Assembly: GCF_040448685.1 (NCBI RefSeq) | Contig: NZ_CP159290.1 | Location: 3,844,001-3,908,000, forward strand | Origin: Cellulosimicrobium sp. ES-005 | GTDB taxonomy: Bacteria > Actinomycetota > Actinomycetes > Actinomycetales > Cellulomonadaceae | Direction of reading: 5' to 3' | Length of the DNA stretch: 64,000 bases | In this document: in pieces, positions 54,133 to 62,450 of the stretch | Layout of the letters: every line of letters begins with the position of its first letter | How positions within the stretch are numbered: position 1 is the stretch's first letter | Notes under the pieces: generated by a model | The model's input: only the letters and a program-made list of their open reading frames with translations | Database searches by the model: none | Told to the model about the DNA's origin: nothing | Translations under genes and position numbers: made by a program

Positions 54133-56223
54133 GTGACGGTCATGCAGGTCGTCTCCGGATTCTTCATCGGTCTCGTCGGCGTCGTCTCCACGGTGGTCAT
54201 GCTCGTCCTCCTCGCGGCGACGGCGCGGCGCGTCATGGGGGCCGCGGTCGGCTGGATCCGCTCCGCCGTGGTGGCGCTCGCGATGCTCACCGTCACGTCG
54301 TGGGTGCTCACCAACGGCCTGCTCGACGTCGGCTGGTCGCGCCCGGACGGGACGCTCACCGTCGCGCCCGGCGTCGCGCTCGTGGCGATCGTCCTCGCGT
54401 TCGCCTGGGCGTTCGTGCTCGGGCTGTGCGTGCTGCTCGTGCTTGAGCTGCTGGTGCCGACCGGGTCGGTGCCCGGCCCGTGGCGCGCGCTGCGCGGCCT
54501 GCGCCAGGGGCGTCGCGAGACCCGCCGGTACGCGCAGATCCTCGCGATCGGCGTCCGGCACGGCCTCGGCGGGGCGCTCACGCGCGGCGCGCGGCAGCCC
54601 GACGGGTCGCGGCTCTCGCGCACCGACCAGCGCCGCCAGGCGGCCGCGCTCCGCGACGCCCTGAGCGACGCGGGCGTGACGTTCGTGAAGTTCGGCCAGG
54701 TCCTCTCGACGCGCCGCGACCTGCTCCCCGCCACGTTCGCCGACGCGCTCGCGACCCTCCAGAGCGAGGTCCCGCCCGCGCCGTGGCCGCAGGTCGAGGC
54801 AGCCGTCACGGGAGCGCTCGGGTGCCCGATCGACGAGGCGTTCGCCGAGTTCTCGCCCGAGCCGCTCGCGTCGGCCTCGGTCGGGCAGGTGCACGCGGCC
54901 CGGCTGCCCGACGGGCGGGAGGTCGTGGTCAAGGTCCAGCGGCCCGGAGCACGGGCGCAGGTCGAGACGGACCTGGCGATCCTCGGCCGCCTCGCGCGCC
55001 GCATCGAGCGCGACACCGCGTGGGGGCGGTCGCTCGGCGTCGTCGACCTCGCGGACGGGTTCGCGGCGTCGCTGCGCGAGGAGCTCGACTACACCGTCGA
55101 GCTGGAGAACACGCTCGCGCTGCGCGCGGCGCTCGCGCGGGATGCGGTGGGGGAGCGGCGTCCAGACGGCGACGGAGACGGTGGCGACGCGGCGGTGGGT
55201 CCGCGCGTCCGCGTCCCGGAGGTCTACCCCGAGCTCTCGGGGACGACGCTGCTCGTCATGGAGCGGCTCGACGGTGCTCCCGTCGGCCGCGCCGCGGACG
55301 TGCTCGCGGGCCTGGACGACGCCGTGCGCTCCGACCTCGCCTCCCGGCTCCTCACCGCGACGCTCGAGCAGGTGCTCGTCGCGGGCACGTTCCACGCCGA
55401 CCTGCACCCCGGCAACGTGCTCGTCACCGACGACGGTCGCCTCGGCCTCCTCGACATGGGCTCCGTCGGACGCCTCGGCGAGCCCGAGCGCCTCGCGCTC
55501 GCGGCCGTGCTGCTCGCGGTCGACGCCGACGACGCCGTCGCCGCGACCGACGCGCTGCTCGAGCTGCTCGACGCGCCGGCGGACCTCGACGTGCGCCGCC
55601 TGGAGCGCGCCGTCGGGCAGGTGATCGTGCGGTTCCGCGGCGCGGGCGCGAGCGGCGCGATGTTCACCGCGCTCTTCCGGCTCGTGACCGACGCCGGGCT
55701 CGCCGTCCCCTCGCAGGTCGCCGCCGCGTTCCGCACGTTCACCTCGCTCGAAGGGACGCTGCGTCTCATCGACCCCGGGTTCGACCTCGTCGCCGGGGCC
55801 CGCGCGACCGCGCAGCCGCTCGTGCGGCGCGTCGTCACGCCGGAGGGCCTGCGCGAGCGCGCGACGAGCCTCTTCCTCGGCCTCGCGCCCGAGCTCGAAC
55901 GGCTCCCGCGCCGGCTCGCCAAGATCACGAGCGACGTCGAGGCCGGGCGGCTCACCGTCAACGTCCGCTCCTTCGCCCACCCCGACGACCGCGCGTTCGT
56001 CACCGGCCTCGTGCAGCAGGTCGTGTCCACCGTCATCGCCGCCGCGGCCGTCGTGGCGGCGGTCGTGCTGGTCTCCGCGGACTCCGGCCCCCAGCTCGTC
56101 GAGGGCCTGCGCCTCTTCGCCGTCCTCGGCGCGGCGCTCGGGTTCGTCGGGACCGTGCTGGCGGTCCGTGTCCTGGTGTTCGCCTTCCGCGGGACGGGAC
56201 CGGGAGGCGGCTCGACGCGCTGA
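54133..56223 (+). CDS. UbiB/ABC1-family atypical kinase
   Basis: The 696-residue protein has two to three N-terminal helices (about 1-100). The ABC1 kinase core includes VKFGQVLSTRRDLLP (about 187), ASVGQVHAARLPDGREVVVKVQRPG (Ala-rich loop and catalytic Lys, about 255-280) and FHADLHPGNVLVTDDGRLGLLDMGSVG (about 420-445). Two hydrophobic segments lie near the C-terminus. UbiB proteins help in lipid and quinone handling. The GTG at 54133 or an ATG 9 bases on may be the start. Confidence 0.88.
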   Translation: MTVMQVVSGFFIGLVGVVSTVVMLVLLAATARRVMGAAVGWIRSAVVALAMLTVTSWVLTNGLLDVGWSRPDGTLTVAPGVALVAIVLAFAWAFVLGLCVLLVLELLVPTGSVPGPWRALRGLRQGRRETRRYAQILAIGVRHGLGGALTRGARQPDGSRLSRTDQRRQAAALRDALSDAGVTFVKFGQVLSTRRDLLPATFADALATLQSEVPPAPWPQVEAAVTGALGCPIDEAFAEFSPEPLASASVGQVHAARLPDGREVVVKVQRPGARAQVETDLAILGRLARRIERDTAWGRSLGVVDLADGFAASLREELDYTVELENTLALRAALARDAVGERRPDGDGDGGDAAVGPRVRVPEVYPELSGTTLLVMERLDGAPVGRAADVLAGLDDAVRSDLASRLLTATLEQVLVAGTFHADLHPGNVLVTDDGRLGLLDMGSVGRLGEPERLALAAVLLAVDADDAVAATDALLELLDAPADLDVRRLERAVGQVIVRFRGAGASGAMFTALFRLVTDAGLAVPSQVAAAFRTFTSLEGTLRLIDPGFDLVAGARATAQPLVRRVVTPEGLRERATSLFLGLAPELERLPRRLAKITSDVEAGRLTVNVRSFAHPDDRAFVTGLVQQVVSTVIAAAAVVAAVVLVSADSGPQLVEGLRLFAVLGAALGFVGTVLAVRVLVFAFRGTGPGGGSTR

Positions 56224-56460
56224 CCTGGCGGGACGCCCGTCGCGGCTGCCGGTCCGTGCGGCTCGCTCGGCATCGTCCTGGCCGGCGGGGACCTCACTCC
56301 CGGCGTCGGACGCCCCGTGCACCGCGGCGTTGTGTTTTCACCCGGCGTCCGGGGTATCCGGCGCGGGGTCTCGCGTCATGATCCCGACGTGCAGCGTCTC
56401 TAGAGAGGGCTGAGCCCGACGAAGAGCCGATCGACGGAGACGAGCACAGAGGGAGTCCAG

Positions 56461-58323
56461 ATGGTGATGACAGACACGGGTGCGCGGAGAGCTCGCCGTG
56501 AAGGGCGATGGCTCGCCGCCGTGGTGCTCGCGCTGGGTGCGGTCCTCGCTCCCGGTGCGGTCACGGCAGCGGCTGACGTCGAGCCGGGTGACACGGTCCA
56601 TGTCGGCGGCAGGGAGGGGTACGGGGGCACCGGCCTGTTCCCGATCCGGTCCGACGGCACGCCGACCGGGGAGGTGGACTACTGGGCGTACTGCCTCGAG
56701 CACGACGTCTCCGCGCGGACCGGGGTCGTCGGCACCGTGGGTGACCTCGACGAGTACCTGGGCGAGAACTACTTCACGGATCCCGCGGTCCAGGGCAAGG
56801 TTCTCTGGGTCCTGGCGCACAGCTACCCGGCGTTGAGCCTGGAGGAGTTCGGCGTCGCTGCGGGGGTTCCCGGGATCTCCCGGAACGACGCGATCGAGGC
56901 GACGCAGTACGCGATCTGGCGGTACACCGACCTCACCTGGGACGCGGCGTGGAACTTCGAGACGCCTGCCTCCGAGGCGGCGTACTGGTACCTCGTCGAG
57001 GGTGCCAACGCGAGCCCCGGGCTCACCCCCGCGGAGCTGGAGGTGACCGCGTCGATCTCGGCTCCGGTCGCACCTCAGCGCGCGGGGTCTCTCGTGGGCC
57101 CCTTCGTCGTGAGCACCAACCAGCCCACGGTCTCCGTGTCCGTCGACCCGACGGTCGCGGTCACCGACGGGAGCGGGAGCCCGGTCGACCTGGCGGGAGT
57201 CGTCGACGGGCAGGAGCTCTTCCTGGACCTGCGCGACTCGACCACGGCGGGCGAGGCCGTGGTCCGGGTGACGGCGGCCGGCTCCAGCAGCACCGGCAGG
57301 ATCATCTCGGTCCCGACGGTCACCGGGGGCACTCCCACCGGGAGCGATCACGCGCAGACGATCGTCCTGGTGACCCCGAGCACCACCAGGACGAGCGCGG
57401 AGGCCTCGGCGTCGTGGTCCGCCGTGCCCGCCGCCGCCGATCCGGTGATCGGGACCTCGCTGGTCGACTCGGCCGACGGTGACCGCGTGCTGCCGTGGAA
57501 CGGCGGCACCGTGATCGACACGATCGCCTATCAGAACCTGACGCCGGGGGTCGAGCACACCGTGACCGGTGAGCTCGTGCGCAAGTCCGACGGCACCGGC
57601 ACGGGGATCACGGGCTCGACGACGTTCACGCCGGCCGAGGCGAACGGTTCCGTCGAGGTCTCGTTCGTCGTCCCCGCCGGCTACGCGGGCGAGGCTCTGG
57701 TCGCCTTCGAGCGGCTGCGCGTCGGCACGGAGACGACCGGCGACCCGGTCGCCGCGCACGAGGACATCGACGACGCGGCGCAGACGGTGACGATCGAGGC
57801 GCTGCCGCAGACGCCGGCCCCGGTGATCGGGACGTCGCTCGTCGACTCCGCGGACGGTGACCGCGTGCTGCCGTGGGACGGCGGCACCGTCGTCGACACG
57901 GTCTCCTACCAGAACCTCGTGCCCGGGACCGAGTACACCGTGACCGGTGAGCTCGTGCGCACGTCCGACGGCACGGGCACGGGCATCACGGGGTCGACGA
58001 CGTTCACCCCGGCCGAGCCGAACGGTTCGGTCGACGTCTCGTTCGTCGTTCCCGCGGGCCATGCCGGTGAGACGCTCGTCGCCTTCGAGGAGCTCCGTGC
58101 CGGGACCGACACCACCGCCGTCCCGGTCGCTGAGCACACGGACCTCGACGACGCGGCGCAGACCGTCACCGTCGAGGCCGCGCCGGTGACCGCGGCGAGC
58201 CCGACCGAGGGCGACCTGCCCGCGACCGGCGTCGGCATGACCGGCGCCGCCGTCGGGGCCGCCGCGCTGCTCCTCCTCGGCACGGCCTTCGTGCTCGCCC
58301 GACGCGCGCGAGCGCGAGCCTGA
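56461..58323 (+). CDS. Thioester-domain surface protein with VaFE repeats and LPATG anchor
   Basis: The 620-residue protein has a signal peptide and a thioester-type domain in which YCLEHD (Cys about 78) and ATQYAIW (Gln about 149) could form the internal bond. A beta-rich middle follows, then two near-identical 126-residue VaFE-type repeats (DNA period 378, from 57445 and 57823). The protein ends LPATG plus hydrophobic helix plus Arg-rich end (about 586-620). Sortase would attach it to the wall, and the thioester could react with host surface amines. The ATG has GAGGGAG upstream. It is followed by a 16-bp terminator. Confidence 0.85.
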   Translation: MVMTDTGARRARREGRWLAAVVLALGAVLAPGAVTAAADVEPGDTVHVGGREGYGGTGLFPIRSDGTPTGEVDYWAYCLEHDVSARTGVVGTVGDLDEYLGENYFTDPAVQGKVLWVLAHSYPALSLEEFGVAAGVPGISRNDAIEATQYAIWRYTDLTWDAAWNFETPASEAAYWYLVEGANASPGLTPAELEVTASISAPVAPQRAGSLVGPFVVSTNQPTVSVSVDPTVAVTDGSGSPVDLAGVVDGQELFLDLRDSTTAGEAVVRVTAAGSSSTGRIISVPTVTGGTPTGSDHAQTIVLVTPSTTRTSAEASASWSAVPAAADPVIGTSLVDSADGDRVLPWNGGTVIDTIAYQNLTPGVEHTVTGELVRKSDGTGTGITGSTTFTPAEANGSVEVSFVVPAGYAGEALVAFERLRVGTETTGDPVAAHEDIDDAAQTVTIEALPQTPAPVIGTSLVDSADGDRVLPWDGGTVVDTVSYQNLVPGTEYTVTGELVRTSDGTGTGITGSTTFTPAEPNGSVDVSFVVPAGHAGETLVAFEELRAGTDTTAVPVAEHTDLDDAAQTVTVEAAPVTAASPTEGDLPATGVGMTGAAVGAAALLLLGTAFVLARRARARA

Positions 58324-58342
58324 CCCTGCCCGGTCACGCCGG

Positions 58343-58383
58343 CTCGGGACCTGCCCGCCCAGGGGGTGCGGGCAGGTCCCGAG
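58343..58383 (+). terminator. Terminator of the surface protein gene
   Basis: CTCGGGACCTGCCCGC and GCGGGCAGGTCCCGAG pair perfectly over 16 bp, 20 bases past the stop. It may serve both directions, as the ABC transporter gene on the other strand ends at 58499. Confidence 0.8.
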
Positions 58384-58498
58384 GCCCCTCGGTGCCGGGC
58401 GCGAGGCCCTCCCTCTCCCCGGCCCCACGACGGACGGACGGTCCGGACGAGGTCGGGCCGCCGGCCGAGGCGGTCGCGGGCCGGTCGGCCGGCGGCGC

Positions 58499-60274
58499 TC
58501 AGGCCGCGGGCGCCGCGTGCATCTGCGCGTACGCCCCGCCGGCGGCGACGAGCTCGTCGTGGCTGCCGACCTCGACGACGCGGCCGTGGTCCATGACGAC
58601 GATGCGGTCGGCGCCGCGGACGGTGGAGAGCCGGTGCGCGACGACGAACGTCGTGCGACCGCGCATGAGCCGCCCGAGCGCCTCCTGCACGAGCCGTTCC
58701 GACGTCGTGTCGAGGGCCGACGTCGCCTCGTCGAGGACGAGCACGCGCGGGTCGCGCACGAGGGCGCGGGCGATGGCGAGGCGCTGGCGCTGACCGCCGG
58801 AGAGCCGCCCGCCGCGCTGGCCGATCACGGCGTCGAGGCCGCCCATCTCGGTGACGAAGTCCCACGCGTTCGCGTCGCGCAGCGCCTGCTCGACGGCCGC
58901 GTCGGTGAGCTCCGGGCTGCCGTAGGTGACGTTGTCGCGGACGGACCCCTCGAACAGGATCGACTCCTGCGGCACGACGGCGAGGAACCGGCGGTAGGAG
59001 CGCAGGTCGACGGTCGCGGTGTCCACGCCGTCGACGAGGACGCGCCCCGACGTCGGCGCGAGGAACCCGATGACCATGTTGAGCACGGTCGACTTGCCCG
59101 ACCCCGAGGCCCCGACCAGCGCGACGGTCTCGCCGGGCCGTGCCGACAGGGAGAGGTGGTCGACCGCGAGGGCGGGCTCCTCGCCCGGCGCGGGGACGTC
59201 GTCGTACGCGAACGTGACGTCCTCGAACGCGACGCGGCCCTCGACGTGGTCGAGCACGCGCTTGCCGGCGTTGCGCTCGACGTCGGGCTCGCCCAGCACC
59301 TCGCCCATGGACCGCACGGACTCCAGGCCCTTCGTGACGATCGGAGCGAGGCTCAGCAGCCCCGTCACGGACGCGGTGAGCGTGACGAAGTAGCTCGACA
59401 GCATGACGACGTCGCCGGGGGACACCGCGAACGTCTGCGTCCACGCGACCCACGCCGCGCCGACGAGCCCCGCGACGGAGAGCACCTGGAACACGATCCA
59501 GGACAGCGCGCCGAACCGGCCGTTGACGACGTCGAGCCGGATCCCCGCCTCGCGCACGCGGTGCAGCACCGAGCCCATGCGGTCGAGCTCGCGCTCCTCG
59601 AGCGCGTGCGCGCGCGTCACGGGGATCAGGTGCGTCATCTCGGCGACGCGCGCGGACATGTTCTCCACCTCGGCCCGGAACGCCGCGTTGCGGGTGGTCA
59701 TGCGGCGGCGCATCGCGACGACGAGCCAGGCCGCCGCGGGCACGGTGAGCGCGAAGATCACGAGGAACTCCGGGACGCGCACGGCCGTCAGCACGACCGC
59801 GCCGACGAGCGTCGTGAGCGCGGCCATGCCGGAGTCGAACGTGGTGCGCGACGCCTCGACGACGTTCTCGACGTCGCGCACGATCTTGGCCTGGAGCACG
59901 CCCGCGCTCACGCGGCGGTGGTAGCCGATCGACAGCTCCTGCAGGCGGCGCGAGAGCGCCATGCGCAGCCCGTTCTCGACCGTGCGCACGGCGGTCGAGA
60001 GCCACCGCACGTAGAGCGTGTGCAGCGGCAGGTTCTGCGCGACGACGCCGAGCATGACCGCGCCCGTGACCCACAGCTCGCGCAGCGGCCGGTGCTCGAC
60101 GACGACGTCGATCACCGTCGCCGTGAGCGCCGGGATCACCCACACGGGCGAGTGCTTGACGGCGAACGCGAGCGCCGCGGCGGCGAGCCGCCCGCGCTGG
60201 GGCGCGAAGAGCCGGGTGACGGTGCGGACGGGTCGGGAGCCGTCGTAGGTGTCCTCGATCTGCACGCGCCCCAT
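58499..60274 (-). CDS. ABC exporter (fused membrane and ATPase domains)
   Basis: The 591-residue protein has a six-helix exporter domain (about 25-320). An ATPase with GASGSGKST (about 385-393), the Q-loop VVPQESILFEG, the signature LSGGQ (about 490) and Walker B LVLDEATSALD (about 510) follows. It resembles lipid- and drug-type half-exporters that dimerise. The ATG is at 60274. Substrate unknown. Confidence 0.9.
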   Translation of the reverse strand: MGRVQIEDTYDGSRPVRTVTRLFAPQRGRLAAAALAFAVKHSPVWVIPALTATVIDVVVEHRPLRELWVTGAVMLGVVAQNLPLHTLYVRWLSTAVRTVENGLRMALSRRLQELSIGYHRRVSAGVLQAKIVRDVENVVEASRTTFDSGMAALTTLVGAVVLTAVRVPEFLVIFALTVPAAAWLVVAMRRRMTTRNAAFRAEVENMSARVAEMTHLIPVTRAHALEERELDRMGSVLHRVREAGIRLDVVNGRFGALSWIVFQVLSVAGLVGAAWVAWTQTFAVSPGDVVMLSSYFVTLTASVTGLLSLAPIVTKGLESVRSMGEVLGEPDVERNAGKRVLDHVEGRVAFEDVTFAYDDVPAPGEEPALAVDHLSLSARPGETVALVGASGSGKSTVLNMVIGFLAPTSGRVLVDGVDTATVDLRSYRRFLAVVPQESILFEGSVRDNVTYGSPELTDAAVEQALRDANAWDFVTEMGGLDAVIGQRGGRLSGGQRQRLAIARALVRDPRVLVLDEATSALDTTSERLVQEALGRLMRGRTTFVVAHRLSTVRGADRIVVMDHGRVVEVGSHDELVAAGGAYAQMHAAPAA

Positions 60275-60324
60275 CGTCCACCCGCGGGACCGGCCCCGTC
60301 GAATCGTTTCGAGGGGCGAAGCCC

Positions 60325-61278
60325 TCAGGCGTCGTGCGCGCCCGAGGGGTGCGTCGCGTCCGGGGGTCGCACGACGGTGACCGGGCAGTGCGCGTACTCG
60401 ACCGCGTGCCGGCTCACGGACCCGAGCAGGAGGCGGTCGAACCCGCCGACTCCGCGGTTGCCGAGCACGAGCCGCTCCGCGTGCGACGACGCCTCGATGA
60501 TCCCCTTCGCGGCGTGCACGTGCTGCACGGTGCGCACGAGGCGGTCGTCGGGCAGGTCGACCCCCGCGGCCTCGAGCGCGGCGTCGAGCTTCTGGGAGGC
60601 GAACTTCTCGTAGTCGTCGATCGGCGGCGTCCACCCCCACGAGTCGGGGAGCGGCGCGAGCGACACGATCTGCCAGCAGAACAGGGCCTCGAGCGTCGCG
60701 CCCGTGCGCCGCGCGACGTCCGCCCCGTGCCGCAGCGCCTGGACCGACGTCGACGACCCGTCGACCCCGACCACGACGGGCCGCGCGTGCTCGTGCCGCA
60801 CGTCGGGCGTGCCGCGCACCACGGTCACCGGGACCGTCGCGTGCTGCACGACGGCGGTCGGCACCGACCCGAGGACCATGCGCCCCAGGCGTCCCCGGCC
60901 GCAGCGCCCGACGACGAGCAGGTCCGCGTGGTCGCCGTCGCCCGGGTCGGGGCGCACGTCGTCCTGGACGGGCTGGGCGGTCCCGGGCTGGGCGAGGGCG
61001 AGCAGGACCGCCGCGGGGCTGCCGCGCTCGGCGACGGCCGTGGTCGTCACCGCGTCCGGGCCGAGGCCCGTGCGCGCGTGCGCGGCGTCCAGCCACTCCT
61101 GGACCAGCGCACGCTTCTCCTCGGCCGCCGCGTCCGGGCCGTCGCCCGGACCCTGCCGCGACTCGAACGCGAGCGCGGCCGTGAGCGGCACGCCGCGGTC
61201 CGCCGCCTCGCGCAGCGCCCAGTCGAGCGCGCCGCCGGACTCCTCCGACCCGTCCACACCGACGATCACGCCGCGCAT
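60325..61278 (-). CDS. Tandem universal stress protein
   Basis: The 317-residue protein has two Usp domains (about 1-155 and 165-305). Each ends with a nucleotide-binding loop: VVGRCGRGRLGRMVLGSVPTAV and LVLGNRGVGGFDRLLLGSVS, both with the G-x2-G-x9-GS pattern. ATP-binding tandem Usp proteins of actinobacteria are linked to hypoxia and starvation. The ATG at 61278 reads MRGVIVGVDGSEES. Confidence 0.9.
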   Translation of the reverse strand: MRGVIVGVDGSEESGGALDWALREAADRGVPLTAALAFESRQGPGDGPDAAAEEKRALVQEWLDAAHARTGLGPDAVTTTAVAERGSPAAVLLALAQPGTAQPVQDDVRPDPGDGDHADLLVVGRCGRGRLGRMVLGSVPTAVVQHATVPVTVVRGTPDVRHEHARPVVVGVDGSSTSVQALRHGADVARRTGATLEALFCWQIVSLAPLPDSWGWTPPIDDYEKFASQKLDAALEAAGVDLPDDRLVRTVQHVHAAKGIIEASSHAERLVLGNRGVGGFDRLLLGSVSRHAVEYAHCPVTVVRPPDATHPSGAHDA

Positions 61279-61421
61279 CTGCGCCACCTCCGCCCGGTCG
61301 GCCGACCGCGTGCGCCGTCGGCGTGCTGTCCCGGCGCCGCCGCCCGGCACCGGTGCTGACTCGACCCTAGGCCGCGCCGCCGCGCTCCGCCCGGGACGCC
61401 GGTCCCGGACCGACGGACGAG

Positions 61422-61520
61422 GGTCACCGGTGCTCGCCGAACCCGGGGTCGCCGTCCCTGCCGACGCCGAACCCACCCGTGTCCCGGGTTCGGCAGCCCG
61501 GGTGACCGCAAGCCCGGGTC
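61422..61520. repeat. Intergenic repeat, copy 2, with 12-bp hairpin
   Basis: GCCGAACCCGGG and CCCGGGTTCGGC face each other here, and the region shares a 19-base start and a similar end with 53608-53660. It lies after the stop of the 61526 gene, so it may work as its terminator. It fills most of the space between that gene and the Usp gene. Confidence 0.5.
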
Positions 61521-61525
61521 GGGCG

Positions 61526-62173
61526 TCAGAACCTCGGCTCGGGCTCGTCCTGGAGGATGTTGCGCAGCGGGCGGGTCACGACGTCCACGCGCGCGAGCAG
61601 GTCGGCCGGACCCGAGACGACGAGCGCCCGGTCCTCCAGCGGGACGTACACCGCCGCGTGCTCCCGCACGGTGACGTGCAGGCAGGCCCGAGGCTCGCCG
61701 TCGACCACGAAGGTGGTGCGCGTGACCGGCGCGACGTCGACCTCCTCGACGATCGCGCGCATCGCCGCGCGGTACTCCTGGTAGGAGTCGAGGAAGTCGT
61801 CGTCGCCCGGGGTGTCGGAGTGCAGCGGCGCGGCGAGCGCCCCGCTGAGGGCGGTGCGGACGATGTCCTCCGCCTGCTCGTCGTGCGCGGCCAGGACGCG
61901 CAGCGTCTCGAGGTCGAGCGTCTCGCCGGTGAACGACACGTAGGAGCGCAGGAACCGCTCCTCCGCCGGGTCGTGGGCGCCGTGGCCGGCCCCCGTGAGC
62001 GTCTCCTCGTCGAGGTCGAGGCCCCAGGTCAGCGGGTCGTCCACCTCGGCGACGACGCCGTGGAACCGGGCGACGACCTGCTCCCACGTCGCGGGCGCGC
62101 CCACCGACGGCGCGTCGCGCTCGTCGGCTCCCGGCGCGGCGGGGTCCTCGGGCTGCTGGTCCGGCTGGTGCAT
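61526..62173 (-). CDS. Conserved-looking cytosolic protein of unknown function
   Basis: The 215-residue acidic protein begins MHQPDQQPEDP. It has WEQVVARFHGVVAEVDDPLTWGLDLDEETL, AEERFLRSYVSFTGETLDLETLRVLAAH and a C-terminal DVAPVTRTTFVVDGEPRACLHVTVREHAAVYV, which suggests an alpha/beta protein. No family is recognised. The ATG is chosen over upstream starts that would give an Arg-rich tail. Confidence 0.7.
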   Translation of the reverse strand: MHQPDQQPEDPAAPGADERDAPSVGAPATWEQVVARFHGVVAEVDDPLTWGLDLDEETLTGAGHGAHDPAEERFLRSYVSFTGETLDLETLRVLAAHDEQAEDIVRTALSGALAAPLHSDTPGDDDFLDSYQEYRAAMRAIVEEVDVAPVTRTTFVVDGEPRACLHVTVREHAAVYVPLEDRALVVSGPADLLARVDVVTRPLRNILQDEPEPRF

Positions 62174-62373
62174 CGCTCTCGCCACCCTTCTGGCGTCCGT
62201 GCGGGGCGCACTCCCGAGCCTGCACGGGGTGCGCGCCGCGGTCAACGTGGCGCGCGCGTGTCGGGCCGGGTGATTGCGCACGACGGCGTCCGGCGGCCCC
62301 GCAGGTCACGGCCCGACCCCTCTTTCACGCCCCTGGCGAACAACGGCATACGGAGGGGGTGCGGCTCGTTCGA

Positions 62374-62394
62374 ACCGCATAGAGTCAATGCGGT
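62374..62394. promoter_or_regulatory. Inverted repeat over the putative clpC promoter
   Basis: ACCGCAT and ATGCGGT are perfect complements 7 bases apart, and the left arm runs into TAGAGT (62380-62385), a possible -10. GTTCGAAC lies just upstream at 62368-62375. The 7-N7-7 geometry is that of the HspR HAIR element, although the sequence differs, so a stress repressor could bind here. Confidence 0.45.
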
Positions 62395-62450
62395 CAGGCT
62401 TGTACCCGTCGTCCGGCGGGCAGGTGTACGCCGCTCACGAGGAGCAGCAC

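Noticed and set aside
58499-61096. 865-residue frame extending the ABC transporter upstream
   Set aside because: The extension reads through the universal stress gene in another frame. The exporter begins naturally at the ATG at 60274.
62368-62375. GTTCGAAC before clpC as a LexA box
   Set aside because: LexA boxes need TCGAAC and GTTCGA separated by 4 bases. This is an 8-base palindrome without the second half.
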